64,000 nt of DNA. Origin: Methylobacter sp. (lineage in GTDB: Bacteria > Pseudomonadota > Gammaproteobacteria > Methylococcales > Methylomonadaceae). The notes under the pieces were generated by a model. The model ran no database searches. It saw only the letters and a list, made by a program, of their open reading frames with translations, and had not been told where the DNA came from. Where the stretch lies: positions 18,492 to 82,491 of the forward strand of contig JAUXXQ010000120.1 of NCBI GenBank assembly GCA_030684815.1, written 5' to 3'. Both the position numbers and the translations under genes were made by a program. Positions 39,376-48,908 of this stretch are shown here, in pieces; positions within the stretch are counted from its first letter, which is position 1, and every line of letters starts with the position of its first letter.

Positions 39376-39415
39376 CTGTCACAAAACCGTCAACAAAACG
39401 TCACACTATTGTCAA
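39376..39415 (+). promoter_or_regulatory. Tandem Pho box, 4 half-sites
   Basis: CTGTCAC (39376), CCGTCAA (39387), ACGTCAC (39398), TTGTCAA (39409), exact 11-bp spacing. Confidence 0.8.
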
Positions 39416-39565
39416 AAAACATCGGTAGCCTTGGCTGAAGTTGGAGCGCATTAACTAGCGTTTAATTATGTCAATAAATCATTGCGTTGTTTTTATTGGC
39501 AATAATTAAGCGCTAGCAATCCAGCCCATACACTTCTTTAAAACCACCACAAAAGGTCTATTTCT

Positions 39566-41203
39566 ATGAGTCCATCCCCTAAACTGAAAAGAACAGCCGC
39601 TGCCGCGCTCGCTTTATTGGGCGGCAGTGCCTTATTCAATGCGGCCGATGCAGCCAATGCCGTGTTCGATCCTGCAACTAGCGTTTTAACCATTTCCGCA
39701 GTCGATGTGCCTAACGGCACGACCCATGTCAACGCACCGACATTCAACGCCAAATTAAGGTTGGTACATACCGCGCCTTTCATCAAACTGGAATTGACCG
39801 AAGCCGCCGTTATTGTTACGCCTAATGCAGACCGCGCGCATTTTGACCCGGTTTTCGGACAGGTTTATCTGCCTAGCATTGATGTGGGCGGAACTCAGTT
39901 CGCCGCAACGATGAAACTCATACCCGGTTCCAATCCAATGGCTTTCGAAGTCACCGGTTTACATGAAAAAGCTTTCACCGGCTGCCCTGCATTTGCACGC
40001 CCTTCAAATAATGTTGCTGGTGCCTGCGTACTGGAAGGCGAATACAATCAGAATATTACCCTGACCAACAATACACAATGGATTCTCAGCGGCGGCGTCT
40101 TTATCGGCGGCGACCGTACCGGCAGCGCAACCATCACCATCGAACCCGGCACCCGCTTAGTGGGCCGTTCCGGTCGCGATTTTCTCTACATCCGTCGTAA
40201 CTCGCAAATCCAGGCCATCGGTACGCCGCAACATCCTATCGTGATGACCGGCCCTAACGAACAACAGCCGGGCGAATGGGCCGGTTTAGTCATCGCGGGC
40301 AATGCACCGGCGAATGGCTGTTCGGAAGGCTTTACCGGCGGTTGCGAGCAATTGGATGAGGCGCTGACCACACCTTACGGCGGCAACAATCCGAATGATA
40401 ACAGCGGCGTTATCAAATACGTTTCCCTCCGTTATGCCGGATTTGAAATTCGTCCCGACGAGGAACTCAACTGTTTGACTATGCTCGGCGTTGGCAACGG
40501 CACCACCATCGATTTCGCGCAATGCCACATGGGCGCGGATGACGGTTTTGAAATGTTCGGCGGTACTGTCAATATGAAACATTTGGTTGCGACCTTCAAC
40601 GGTGATGACCAATTCGACTGGCAAATAGGCTGGCAGGGCAAAGCGCAATATGTTTTGGGGATGTCTTTGCCGGACGGCAGCGACGCCGGTATCGAAGCGG
40701 ACAACAACGAGAGGAACCACAACAGTTTGCCACGCTCGCACGGTAAAATATCCAACTTCACTTTAATCGGTAACGGCTCAGGTGTCGACGGTCACGGCAT
40801 CGTGTTAAGACGCGGCACGGGTGCCAATATTTATAACACTGTCATAACCGGCTTTGGCCGTTCTTGCATGACCCTAGACAATGCTGCAACCTTTGAGCAT
40901 GGCGGGATGCCAGGTAACCTGACCGGCACGTTGACTATGCAAAACAGCCATGTCCAATGCGATTTGGATTTTAACGACCGCCCTGCCGAACCTTTCCTAG
41001 TCAGCGCCTGGTTTAATTCGCAAGCAGGCAATGTGGCAGGCAATGTGCAGTTAAACGGTTATTTGCCAGCCGCAGGCTCACCGCAGTTAACCGGCGGTGC
41101 GCCAGTACCGAACGATCCTTTCTTCGATGCAGTGAATTATGTTGGCGCGTTTGCCAATGAAAATGATGATTGGACTAAAGGCTGGACGATTGGCCTAAAT
41201 TAA
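39566..41203 (+). CDS. Secreted protein of unknown function, possible beta-helix/beta-rich fold
   Basis: 545 aa; signal peptide MSPSPKLKRTAAAALALLGGSALFNAADA; ITLTNNTQWILSGGVFIGGDRTGSATITIEPGTRLVGRSGRDFLYIRRNSQIQAIGTPQHPIVMTG. Confidence 0.8.
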   Translation: MSPSPKLKRTAAAALALLGGSALFNAADAANAVFDPATSVLTISAVDVPNGTTHVNAPTFNAKLRLVHTAPFIKLELTEAAVIVTPNADRAHFDPVFGQVYLPSIDVGGTQFAATMKLIPGSNPMAFEVTGLHEKAFTGCPAFARPSNNVAGACVLEGEYNQNITLTNNTQWILSGGVFIGGDRTGSATITIEPGTRLVGRSGRDFLYIRRNSQIQAIGTPQHPIVMTGPNEQQPGEWAGLVIAGNAPANGCSEGFTGGCEQLDEALTTPYGGNNPNDNSGVIKYVSLRYAGFEIRPDEELNCLTMLGVGNGTTIDFAQCHMGADDGFEMFGGTVNMKHLVATFNGDDQFDWQIGWQGKAQYVLGMSLPDGSDAGIEADNNERNHNSLPRSHGKISNFTLIGNGSGVDGHGIVLRRGTGANIYNTVITGFGRSCMTLDNAATFEHGGMPGNLTGTLTMQNSHVQCDLDFNDRPAEPFLVSAWFNSQAGNVAGNVQLNGYLPAAGSPQLTGGAPVPNDPFFDAVNYVGAFANENDDWTKGWTIGLN

Positions 41204-41229
41204 CCGGCAGACACCCTCTTAGACTTTTG

Positions 41230-41269
41230 GCGTCAAAACTGTAGCGATACAGTCTTGGCGCTTTTTTTT
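41230..41269 (+). terminator. Rho-independent terminator
   Basis: GCGTCAAAACTGTA-GCGA-TACAGTCTTGGCGC followed by T8. Confidence 0.85.
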
Positions 41270-41374
41270 GTGCGCTTGAAAACCAAAAGCTATTGTGTCC
41301 AGGAAAACACACTTACCAAAAATAAACACAACGCTATTTCCTAAAAAGGACAATTTTTGCTATGTGCTTTTTCA

Positions 41375-41753
41375 CTCGACAGTCGTAACTTCTCCCCACT
41401 TCATCCGCCCATAGCAATCCCTGACAACCCCATCAACCGATTGCCACAACCCACTGATTACCCAGTTTTTTAGCCGTCGAAGCGAATAAATTAGCTATCC
41501 TCGTCCTCATCGCTGCTAATTGAGGTGACACCCACCATTTCGGTCGCTGCCAAGAAGCTCAGAATGATGGCGCAAAATAACAGCCAGCTTCGCTGGCGTG
41601 AGAATGCACTTTTAAATGCATGAAGGGCATGGGCTAGGTCAGGCAGCATAACTTTCCTTGGATGAGGAGTTGCTAAACTTCCACTCTAAATGATTTCTAG
41701 CTGCTCAAGGGAAATTTGTCACCTTATCCGCGACAGAACTTACGACTGTCGAG
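41375..41753. mobile_element. Internally deleted IS-like element (about 379 bp) with TIRs
   Basis: CTCGACAGTCGTAA[C/G]TTCT terminal inverted repeats at 41375 and 41753 flank a transposase N-terminal remnant. Confidence 0.65.
41491..41649 (-). pseudogene. Transposase N-terminal remnant (52 codons)
   Basis: My translation: MLPDLAHALHAFKSAFSRQRSWLLFCAIILSFLAATEMVGVTSISSDEDEDS*; resembles the N-terminus of a transposase family recalled from memory. Confidence 0.6.
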
Positions 41754-41772
41754 GTTCTGGAAATGACCTAAA

Positions 41773-42048
41773 TTAATGGGCTTTCTTGGCCAATAGTGCT
41801 TTTAGGCGTTCGATTTCAGCTAAGGCTGTTTCCTCTCTTCGTAATGCCGCCTGTTTCTCTTGCCATTTTTCAAGCAAGGCCATACGGGTCTGCTCCAGTT
41901 CCAGCTGAATAGTGCGTTGCTCGCGCAGGTATTCCTGGCGGGCTTGGTATTGATGGTATTGTTTGAAAATCGTCGATATGCTTTGCATTCGAGCAGAAAG
42001 GTTTTTTGCATTTTCCTTTTGTAAGGAAGCAGTCGATAATAGTCGCAT
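41773..42048 (-). CDS. Hypothetical coiled-coil protein
   Basis: 91 aa; Glu/Gln/Arg/Leu-rich; divergent from ssb. Confidence 0.6.
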   Translation of the reverse strand: MRLLSTASLQKENAKNLSARMQSISTIFKQYHQYQARQEYLREQRTIQLELEQTRMALLEKWQEKQAALRREETALAEIERLKALLAKKAH

Positions 42049-42073
42049 TGTTAATCCAACCTAGAGAGAAAAA

Positions 42074-42517
42074 ATGAGTAATGTGTTTAGTTTTGCGGGT
42101 ATTTGTGGCGCCGATGCTGAAGTCAGATATTTGCCGTCCGGAACCGCCGTGTTAAATGTCAATGTCGCTAATAACGTGGGCTACGGAGATAAGCGGCAAA
42201 CACAATGGATTCGTGTTGCTTTATTCGGCAAGCCAGCGGAAGGGACATTGAAAGAGTATGTCAAAAAAGGTACGCATGTGTTTGTATCGGGCGAGCTGAC
42301 AGCTAGGGAATACAAAGCCAACGATGGCTCAATGAGAACCAGCTTGGATCTGAATGCTAATGTCCTTGATTTGGTCGGCGGCAAAAGGGTAGACGCAGAC
42401 CCCTACGCACAAGCTACAAGCTACCCTGCGTCCTCAGCCCGCCCGCAGGCACCGGCGGCTCAAGCACCGGGCAATGATAACTTCGATGCCCCTTATGACG
42501 ACGACATCCCATTCTAA
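42074..42517 (+). CDS. ssb: Single-stranded DNA-binding protein
   Basis: FAGICGADAEVRYLPSGTAVLNVNVANNVGYGDKRQTQWIRVALFGKPAE...; acidic tail YDDDIPF. Confidence 0.93.
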   Translation: MSNVFSFAGICGADAEVRYLPSGTAVLNVNVANNVGYGDKRQTQWIRVALFGKPAEGTLKEYVKKGTHVFVSGELTAREYKANDGSMRTSLDLNANVLDLVGGKRVDADPYAQATSYPASSARPQAPAAQAPGNDNFDAPYDDDIPF

Positions 42518-42936
42518 TGGCAGACACAACGGATAAGCCTGGAGCCAACCGACCCAAAGTCAGCGTGAGCGAACGCGGCTTATTAGTCGCTCACGGGCAA
42601 AGCCAAAAACTGGCGGCTATACGCAACAGGCTGCAACCGGCCGCGCCGGTTGCAGTTCCGCCGTTAGCGGCCAAGGCGCTGTTACCCGGCTTGAAGCCGG
42701 AGGTTGCCACCGAATTGGATAAAGCAAGGACGCTGCTTGACCAGCGCATTGAACACATCATGCGCAGTTTTCCTGAAGGCAAGAAAAACCGGCTGTTTGG
42801 CTTTCGATATGGTTCTGTGGCAGCGATTAAAGCCATGCCAATAAAAACCGCCTTTAAAACCTTGGGCATCGCTGATGATTTAGTGAATATGCGCTTAGTG
42901 GCCGAGCTGGACTATCACGGCAGCGCCGTTAGCTAA
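42517..42936 (+). CDS. Hypothetical protein translationally coupled to ssb
   Basis: Start overlaps the ssb stop (TAATG); 139 aa with a conserved-looking C-terminal half. Confidence 0.65.
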   Translation: MADTTDKPGANRPKVSVSERGLLVAHGQSQKLAAIRNRLQPAAPVAVPPLAAKALLPGLKPEVATELDKARTLLDQRIEHIMRSFPEGKKNRLFGFRYGSVAAIKAMPIKTAFKTLGIADDLVNMRLVAELDYHGSAVS

Positions 42937-43074
42937 GGCGATTCCCGATAAATAACGTCCCTTGATGATCATGGGTCATAAAAATATAGAGTCCACGAAA
43001 ATCACAAAAAAAACACGAAAATTTCGTGCCTTTCGTGGACAATTTTTAGCATGTTTTTTCAGAAAAACACCTAA
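42933..43074. repeat. Family B repeat, full-length copy
   Basis: TAAGGCGATTCCCGATAAATAACGTCCC...GAGTCCACGAAAATCAC...CACGAAAATTTCGTG...TTTCGTGGAC...AACACCTAA. Confidence 0.8.
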
Positions 43075-43096
43075 AGCCAAAGGGCAGGAGCGCAAT

Positions 43097-44845
43097 GTGC
43101 AGACATTAAAAGCCGCACTCGATGCCATCGCCGACCAGCCTTTCCACTGCGTACAACAGCTGCGCGGACGTTATGTTTTCCCCCGCTTTGAACTCAATTT
43201 CATCAGGATGCAGGGCAGTCCCGGCGCCAACCCGGCATCCATTGCCTCCGTCAACATAGCGTTAGCCCACGCTAAAATCCCCGCCCTATTTTTGCAGACT
43301 GCCGACGCTAAACTGGCGGTGGCGGATTTTTTGATCCGGCGTTTTCGCGGCGGCATTGACCGTTTTGCCCAACAAAATCGCGGCAAAGACGGCAGCGGCT
43401 CGTTTAACACCATTGCCTTAAGCCAAAAAATGCTGCACCGGGATAGCGTGTTGTTTGATGAGGCTAGGATTCAATTGCGCTTTAGCATCAGTCTGCCCGC
43501 CAAAGGCCAGGGCGGCGTTGTTGATGCCGAACAGGCATGGATTATGCTAGCGCAGGAACTGACCGCCATGGTCGACGCGACTTTTTTTTATCCGCATTAC
43601 GACCCGCAAACCCAGGCGCTGCTCCGGCAATTTGTCGAGGTGCTGCAAACCCGCGCCGAGATTATCCGCTTCATGCGTCAACAGGGTTTGGTGGTGTTTA
43701 TTGCCAATGGCGCGATATTACCACGGCATAGCGGCATCGATGACCGGCCTGCTTCAGGTGATTTCGTCAACGCGTTTCAAGCACCGGCTACGTTACAAGT
43801 CACCATCCCTCTGCCGGATGGCCGTAGCCTTAGCGGCATGGGCATTAAACAGGGCATCACCTGCATTACCGGCGGCGGCTATCACGGCAAATCGACGCTG
43901 ATGCAGGCGATTTTGGCCGGGGTTTATGCGCACATTCCCGGAGACGGGCGGGAATACGTGGTGACGCGGGACGATGCGTTTTTTATCCGGGCCGAAGAGG
44001 GGCGCAGCATCCGCAATGTCGATATCAGCGCGTTTATCAGCGATTTGCCGAATGGTCTGAAAACCGCCGATTTTTCCTCCGACAACGCCAGCGGCAGCAC
44101 CTCGCAGGCGGCGGCTATTGTCGAAGCTATCGACAGCGGCAGCCGCCTGTTGCTGTTTGATGAAGACACCTGCGCCACCAATTTTCTGGTGCGCGACGAG
44201 CTGATCAAAAAAATACTGGATGCCGCGCAAGAGCCGATTAAGCCGCTGTATGCAACGGTGCGTTCGTTGTGGCAACAACATCAGGTGTCGATGATTTTTG
44301 TCGTTGGCGGCCTGGGCTATTTTTTGCAAAAAGCCGATACCTGTTTGCTGATGGAACATTATCTGTGCCGTGATATTACCGGCAAAGTGCGCGATAAATT
44401 AGGGCCGATTGCACAAGACGAGATGCCGCTTGGCGATTTTGCGCAATCGCGCTATCTGGCCGCCGATAACTTCAATCCGGCTTATATCAACCGGCGTCTG
44501 AACAAGACCCTGCCCCAACGCATCAAAGACTTGCGCAATGCACCGAAGCAACTGGAATACGGCATGGATTTGCTCAATCTGGAGGCTGTGGCGCAAATTG
44601 CGGAAGCGCCGCAGCTGCTGGCTATCGGCTATTGTCTGCTGGCGTTACGGACTCAACTCCAGCAAGCGGGTGCTAAGGCAAAGAGCCTTCGTTTCTGGAT
44701 AGATTGGCTGGAAAGTGAAATCGGCGAACACGGTTTGGAGGTGCTGAAAGCGGATTATCCGGGTCACTTGTCGATGCCGCGAAAGTATGAAATTGCTGCC
44801 GCGATCAACAGGATACGGTCATTAAAACTTGTCTTGCAAAGATAA
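43097..44845 (+). CDS. Predicted ABC-class ATPase (COG3044-like)
   Basis: GTG 43097 preceded by CAGGAGC; ITCITGGGYHGKSTLMQAI P-loop; LLLFDEDTCATNFLVRD Walker B. Upstream codons from 42962 are translated repeat. Confidence 0.88.
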   Translation: MQTLKAALDAIADQPFHCVQQLRGRYVFPRFELNFIRMQGSPGANPASIASVNIALAHAKIPALFLQTADAKLAVADFLIRRFRGGIDRFAQQNRGKDGSGSFNTIALSQKMLHRDSVLFDEARIQLRFSISLPAKGQGGVVDAEQAWIMLAQELTAMVDATFFYPHYDPQTQALLRQFVEVLQTRAEIIRFMRQQGLVVFIANGAILPRHSGIDDRPASGDFVNAFQAPATLQVTIPLPDGRSLSGMGIKQGITCITGGGYHGKSTLMQAILAGVYAHIPGDGREYVVTRDDAFFIRAEEGRSIRNVDISAFISDLPNGLKTADFSSDNASGSTSQAAAIVEAIDSGSRLLLFDEDTCATNFLVRDELIKKILDAAQEPIKPLYATVRSLWQQHQVSMIFVVGGLGYFLQKADTCLLMEHYLCRDITGKVRDKLGPIAQDEMPLGDFAQSRYLAADNFNPAYINRRLNKTLPQRIKDLRNAPKQLEYGMDLLNLEAVAQIAEAPQLLAIGYCLLALRTQLQQAGAKAKSLRFWIDWLESEIGEHGLEVLKADYPGHLSMPRKYEIAAAINRIRSLKLVLQR

Positions 44846-44847
44846 AA

Positions 44848-44893
44848 AAAAGGCCGCCTCAGAGAGAAAAGGGGGTAAAACTAGGCGGCCTTT
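44848..44893. terminator. Bidirectional hairpin terminator
   Basis: AAAAGGCCGCCT ... AGGCGGCCTTT. Confidence 0.75.
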
Positions 44894-44996
44894 GTAGAGA
44901 GATAATGCGACAAAAACAAACATCCTGTTTTTCCTTGTCAGGTGTAGATTATCAAAATAGTTCGGCGCGGTTTATTAGTACGAATACGTATCAGCT

Positions 44997-45064
44997 TATT
45001 TCCTGAAAAGAACATAGCAATGCAAGGCACGAAAATTTCGTGTTTTTTATCTGGAAATGGCTTA
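44997..45064. repeat. Family B repeat, short copy
   Basis: ATTTCCTGAAAAGAACATAGCAATGCAAGGCACGAAAATTTCGTG...TCTGGAAATGGCTTAA. Confidence 0.65.
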
Positions 45065-45065
45065 A

Positions 45066-46160
45066 CTACGAATCATCAACCTGATCGGCAAGCGCGGTCA
45101 GTTTCTGGATTAATACGCTCAATTGCTCGGCATTCTCGGCGCGCACTGTGGCATGGGCGACTTTGCGGCCTTTGCGCGGGGCTTTGTCGTAAAGATGCAA
45201 ATGCGTATGAGGAATTGCCAGCAGTTCTTCAGTTTTAGGCAGTCCGCCGATAAAATTAACCATCGCCGATTTGCCGACTGCGTGGGTCGCGCCTAACGGC
45301 AAATCCAGTATCGCCCGCAAATGATTTTCAAATTGGCTGGTTTCTGCGCCTTCAATCGTCCAATGGCCGGAGTTATGCACCCGTGGCGCAAACTCGTTGA
45401 CCAGCAATTGGCCGTTTATTTCAAATAATTCCAGGGCCAGCACGCCGACATAATCCAGCGCTTCCAGCAGACGCGATACATAGCTTTCGGCCTGTTGTTG
45501 CATGGCGTCATCGGTGCTGCATTTAGACACGCGCAGGATACCGCCGCGATGCAAATTTTCCGATAACGGATAAAAAACAACTTCGCCTGAAACACTACGC
45601 ACAGCGACGATGGACACTTCGCGGTTAAACGGGACGAAAGCCTCGACGACTGCCGGTACGCCTTGCAATAGCTCCCAGGCGGGTTTCAAATCGTTTGCCG
45701 ATTTGAGCACCGATTGGCCTTTGCCGTCGTAGCCTTGGGTGCGGCTTTTTAAAACAGCCGGATAGCCAATGTCGGTCATGGCCTGTGCCAGGTCTTCAAG
45801 GCTATCTACTGCCGCATAATCCGGCGTAGGGATACCGATGTCATGGAAAAAAGTCTTTTCAACTAATCGATCCTGGGCAACCGCCAGCGCTTTTGGCGAT
45901 GGATGCACTTGCGTGTGGGACGCCAGAAACTCAGCGACTTCAGCCGGTACATTTTCAAACTCATAAGTGACCACATCGGCGCGTTCCGCCAGCTGCGCCA
46001 ATAATGTCGGATCGTTGTAGTCGCCGATTAAAGGCTCGCCCAATCGGTTGGCACAAGCATCAGCCGACGGGTCGAGGAAAATAAATTCCAGGCCTAGGGG
46101 AATGCCTGCCAACGCTATCATTCTGGCGAGTTGCCCTGCGCCTAATACACCGACTTTCAT
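45066..46160 (-). CDS. purK: N5-carboxyaminoimidazole ribonucleotide synthase
   Basis: [22 protein letters not shown]...[27 protein letters not shown]. Confidence 0.96.
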   Translation of the reverse strand: MKVGVLGAGQLARMIALAGIPLGLEFIFLDPSADACANRLGEPLIGDYNDPTLLAQLAERADVVTYEFENVPAEVAEFLASHTQVHPSPKALAVAQDRLVEKTFFHDIGIPTPDYAAVDSLEDLAQAMTDIGYPAVLKSRTQGYDGKGQSVLKSANDLKPAWELLQGVPAVVEAFVPFNREVSIVAVRSVSGEVVFYPLSENLHRGGILRVSKCSTDDAMQQQAESYVSRLLEALDYVGVLALELFEINGQLLVNEFAPRVHNSGHWTIEGAETSQFENHLRAILDLPLGATHAVGKSAMVNFIGGLPKTEELLAIPHTHLHLYDKAPRKGRKVAHATVRAENAEQLSVLIQKLTALADQVDDS

Positions 46161-46657
46161 AATTCGTCTCCGACGCGTGGGTCTGAATGCGCCAGCACCG
46201 ATTCGGTTTGCTCGCGTCTGAAATTGTCCAAAGCCTCTTTATAGTGGCCATGTTTGTTACTGATGATGGCCGCCGCCAACAAGGCCGCATTGATCGCGCC
46301 CGCTTTGCCTATTGCCAGCGTGCCGACCGGAATACCGGCAGGCATTTGTACGATGGACAGCAGAGAATCCATGCCGTTTAGCGCTTTCGACTGCACCGGC
46401 ACACCCAACACCGGCAGCGCGGTTTTTGCGGCGGTCATGCCGGGCAAATGCGCGGCGCCACCGGCACCGGCGATAATCACTTCCAGGCCTTTGCCCTCGG
46501 CGCCTTCGGCATAATCGAACAGCTTGTCCGGGGTGCGATGCGCCGAAACGACATCAACGCTGTGTGGAATACCGAGCCGCTCCAGGGTTTCTGCGGCAAA
46601 ACGCATGGTTTCCCAGTCAGAGGTCGAGCCCATGATAATGCCAACCAGTGCGGTCAT
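46157..46657 (-). CDS. purE: N5-carboxyaminoimidazole ribonucleotide mutase
   Basis: [14 protein letters not shown]...[15 protein letters not shown]...[14 protein letters not shown]. Confidence 0.97.
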   Translation of the reverse strand: MTALVGIIMGSTSDWETMRFAAETLERLGIPHSVDVVSAHRTPDKLFDYAEGAEGKGLEVIIAGAGGAAHLPGMTAAKTALPVLGVPVQSKALNGMDSLLSIVQMPAGIPVGTLAIGKAGAINAALLAAAIISNKHGHYKEALDNFRREQTESVLAHSDPRVGDEL

Positions 46658-46923
46658 GTGTTGCTCCTTATTAAACAGGTCATTATAAAGTTCAAATGCT
46701 TTTCAAAAGCGGGGGGAAATATAAAGCGGCGTAGTATCGCATAAATGTCCTTTTCCCTGAACAAAACAGTCGTGCTGTTTTGTCCGGTATTTTGTTATAG
46801 TTGCCGCTGTTATCCGGCCGTTGGCAATGAGGGTAAAGGTAAGTAGTCGGTCAAAAGCCCGGCAAACAATCGCTCATGTACGCCATGCGTACCGTTTTTA
46901 TTACGTAGAATTTAGAGAAAACA

Positions 46924-48255
46924 GTGCAAAATCAGGATCAAATCAACCAGTTAAAAAACACTGTTCAGGGCATCCTGGACGAAGCGGCTAAACAGGGCGC
47001 CACGGCTGCCGAAGCCGGTTTAAGCCAGGAAAACGGCTTGTCGGTTTCGGTGCGCTTGGGCGATGTCGAAACCATCGAGCATCATTGTGATCAAGGGCTG
47101 GGCGTGACCGTTTATTTCGGTCGACGCAAAGGCTCGGCCAGCAGCACGGATTTATCGCCTGCGTCGATTAAAGAGACGGTCAGCGCGGCGTGCAGTATTG
47201 CCCGTTACACCAGTGAAGACGACTATTCAGGTCTGCCGGAAGCGGACTTATTGGCGACCGAATTTCCCGATCTTGAGCTTAACCATCCCTGGCATGTCGG
47301 TGTCGATGGGGCGATTGCGCTGGCGCTTGAATGCGAAGATGCGGCGCGCGCTTACCACGCCGAAATCAGCAATTCCGAAGGCGCTTCGGTCGATACCCAT
47401 CAGGGCATCCGGGTCATGGGTAATTCACTGGGTTTTCTTCAAGGCTACAGTTCAACCCGGCATTCTTTGAGCTGTTCGGTGTTGGCGCAACGCGGCGACA
47501 GTATGCAGCGCGATTACTGGTACACCGTGGCCAGAAATGCGCTCAATCTGGAGTCGGCAGTTGACGTGGGCAATAAAGCCGCCGAACGCACACTGCGGCG
47601 TTTAGAGGGGCGCAGCCTCAGCACGCGGCAATGTCCGGTGCTGTATTGTGCGGAAACCGCTTCAAGTTTGTTGGGCTCGTTTATCGGCGCGATCAGCGGC
47701 GGCAATTTGTACCGCAAGTCCTCATTTTTGTTGGATGCGCTGGACAGCCAGGTTTTTCCCGAATTTGTCCGCATCCACGAACAGCCCTTGTTGAAAGGCG
47801 CATTGGGCAGCGGCGCTTATGATGGCGAAGGCGTCGCCACGCAAACCCGCGATATTGTCAGCGGCGGCGTGTTGCAAGGCTATGTGTTGAGCACTTATGC
47901 TGCACGCAAGCTGGGTTTGCATAGCACCGGTAATGCGGGTGGCGTGCATAACTTAACCATTGATCCGGGTACGCTGGATTATCAGGAACTGTTAAAAGAG
48001 CTGGGTACTGGTTTGCTGGTCACCGAGCTGATGGGGCAAGGGGTCAATATGGTGACCGGCGATTATTCGCGCGGTGCGGCCGGCTTTTGGGTGGAGAACG
48101 GCGAAATCCAATATCCGGTGGAGGAAATCACCATTGCCGGTAACCTGAAAGACATGCTGAAAAATATCGTTGCCGTGGGCAATGATGTCGACTATCGCGG
48201 CAATGTCCGTACCGGTTCGATACTGGTTGAGCGGATGTCGATTGCAGGGGAATAA
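46924..48255 (+). CDS. pmbA: TldE/PmbA family metalloprotease subunit
   Basis: GTG start; YCAETASSLLGSFIGAISGGNLYRKSSFLLD...TGDYSRGAAGFWVENGEI. Confidence 0.95.
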   Translation: MQNQDQINQLKNTVQGILDEAAKQGATAAEAGLSQENGLSVSVRLGDVETIEHHCDQGLGVTVYFGRRKGSASSTDLSPASIKETVSAACSIARYTSEDDYSGLPEADLLATEFPDLELNHPWHVGVDGAIALALECEDAARAYHAEISNSEGASVDTHQGIRVMGNSLGFLQGYSSTRHSLSCSVLAQRGDSMQRDYWYTVARNALNLESAVDVGNKAAERTLRRLEGRSLSTRQCPVLYCAETASSLLGSFIGAISGGNLYRKSSFLLDALDSQVFPEFVRIHEQPLLKGALGSGAYDGEGVATQTRDIVSGGVLQGYVLSTYAARKLGLHSTGNAGGVHNLTIDPGTLDYQELLKELGTGLLVTELMGQGVNMVTGDYSRGAAGFWVENGEIQYPVEEITIAGNLKDMLKNIVAVGNDVDYRGNVRTGSILVERMSIAGE

Positions 48256-48258
48256 CTC

Positions 48259-48534
48259 TCATCGGTTTTCTCGCGTATGCCAAAGCCGCAGTATGTAGAT
48301 TTTGGAGGCTTGAATCTCGTAGCGCATTTCATAATGGCCTACGAGAATTCTCCGTACCTCGCGTGGCTCGAATTCCTCGAGCTGCTCACCGATACGTGGA
48401 TTAACCAAGAGACTAGGCGCGGCAGTTATCAATGATTGCACAATGCGCACTGCAGCCGATGGGTTCACGGGGACTAGGAATTCATAGAGACGCGCCAAGT
48501 CGGACATGGCCTTGCTCGTCCACTTCAGCTCCAT
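48259..48534 (-). CDS. RelE/ParE superfamily toxin
   Basis: ELKWTSKAMSDLARLYEFLVPVNPSAAVRIVQSL...LLVNPRIGEQLEEFEPREVRRILVGHYEMRYEI. Confidence 0.9.
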   Translation of the reverse strand: MELKWTSKAMSDLARLYEFLVPVNPSAAVRIVQSLITAAPSLLVNPRIGEQLEEFEPREVRRILVGHYEMRYEIQASKIYILRLWHTRENR

Positions 48535-48794
48535 GATTGCGGCAACGGCAAGGCTGAGTCGGTGCCAAGGCTATCCGCCCATGCCTGTACCGTCTGCTGA
48601 TCGATGATACGACCAGCATCTACGTCAGCCAATGCCTCAAATGTCAGTCGGCTACGTTCCTCTTCCCGGTCAACCCAGGCTGACAGCGCTTGTTTGATAA
48701 CCCAGTTCCGCGAACGTTCTTGGCGGGCGGCTAGCATATCTACTTTTTCGACAAGCGATAAGGGTACATGAGCGGTAAGTATTTCGGTGTTCAT
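48525..48794 (-). CDS. Ribbon-helix-helix antitoxin
   Basis: ILTAHVPLSLVEKVDMLAARQERSRNWVIKQALSAWVDREEE; overlaps toxin start. Confidence 0.88.
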   Translation of the reverse strand: MNTEILTAHVPLSLVEKVDMLAARQERSRNWVIKQALSAWVDREEERSRLTFEALADVDAGRIIDQQTVQAWADSLGTDSALPLPQSWS

Positions 48795-48908
48795 GGGACT
48801 GGCCTCGTTATATACAATTGTTTTGATAACTATTCAGCGGACGCTATTTTTAGGTGTAGCCGAATAGTTACACATTTAAAATACCTAAAGCAAGAGCGCT
48901 GGATGGTT

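Noticed and set aside
41333-41374. Possible additional family B fragment (ATTTCCTAAAAAGGACAATTTTTGCTATG) beside the IS remnant
   Set aside because: Too short and lacks the palindromic core; listed only as a possible decayed copy.
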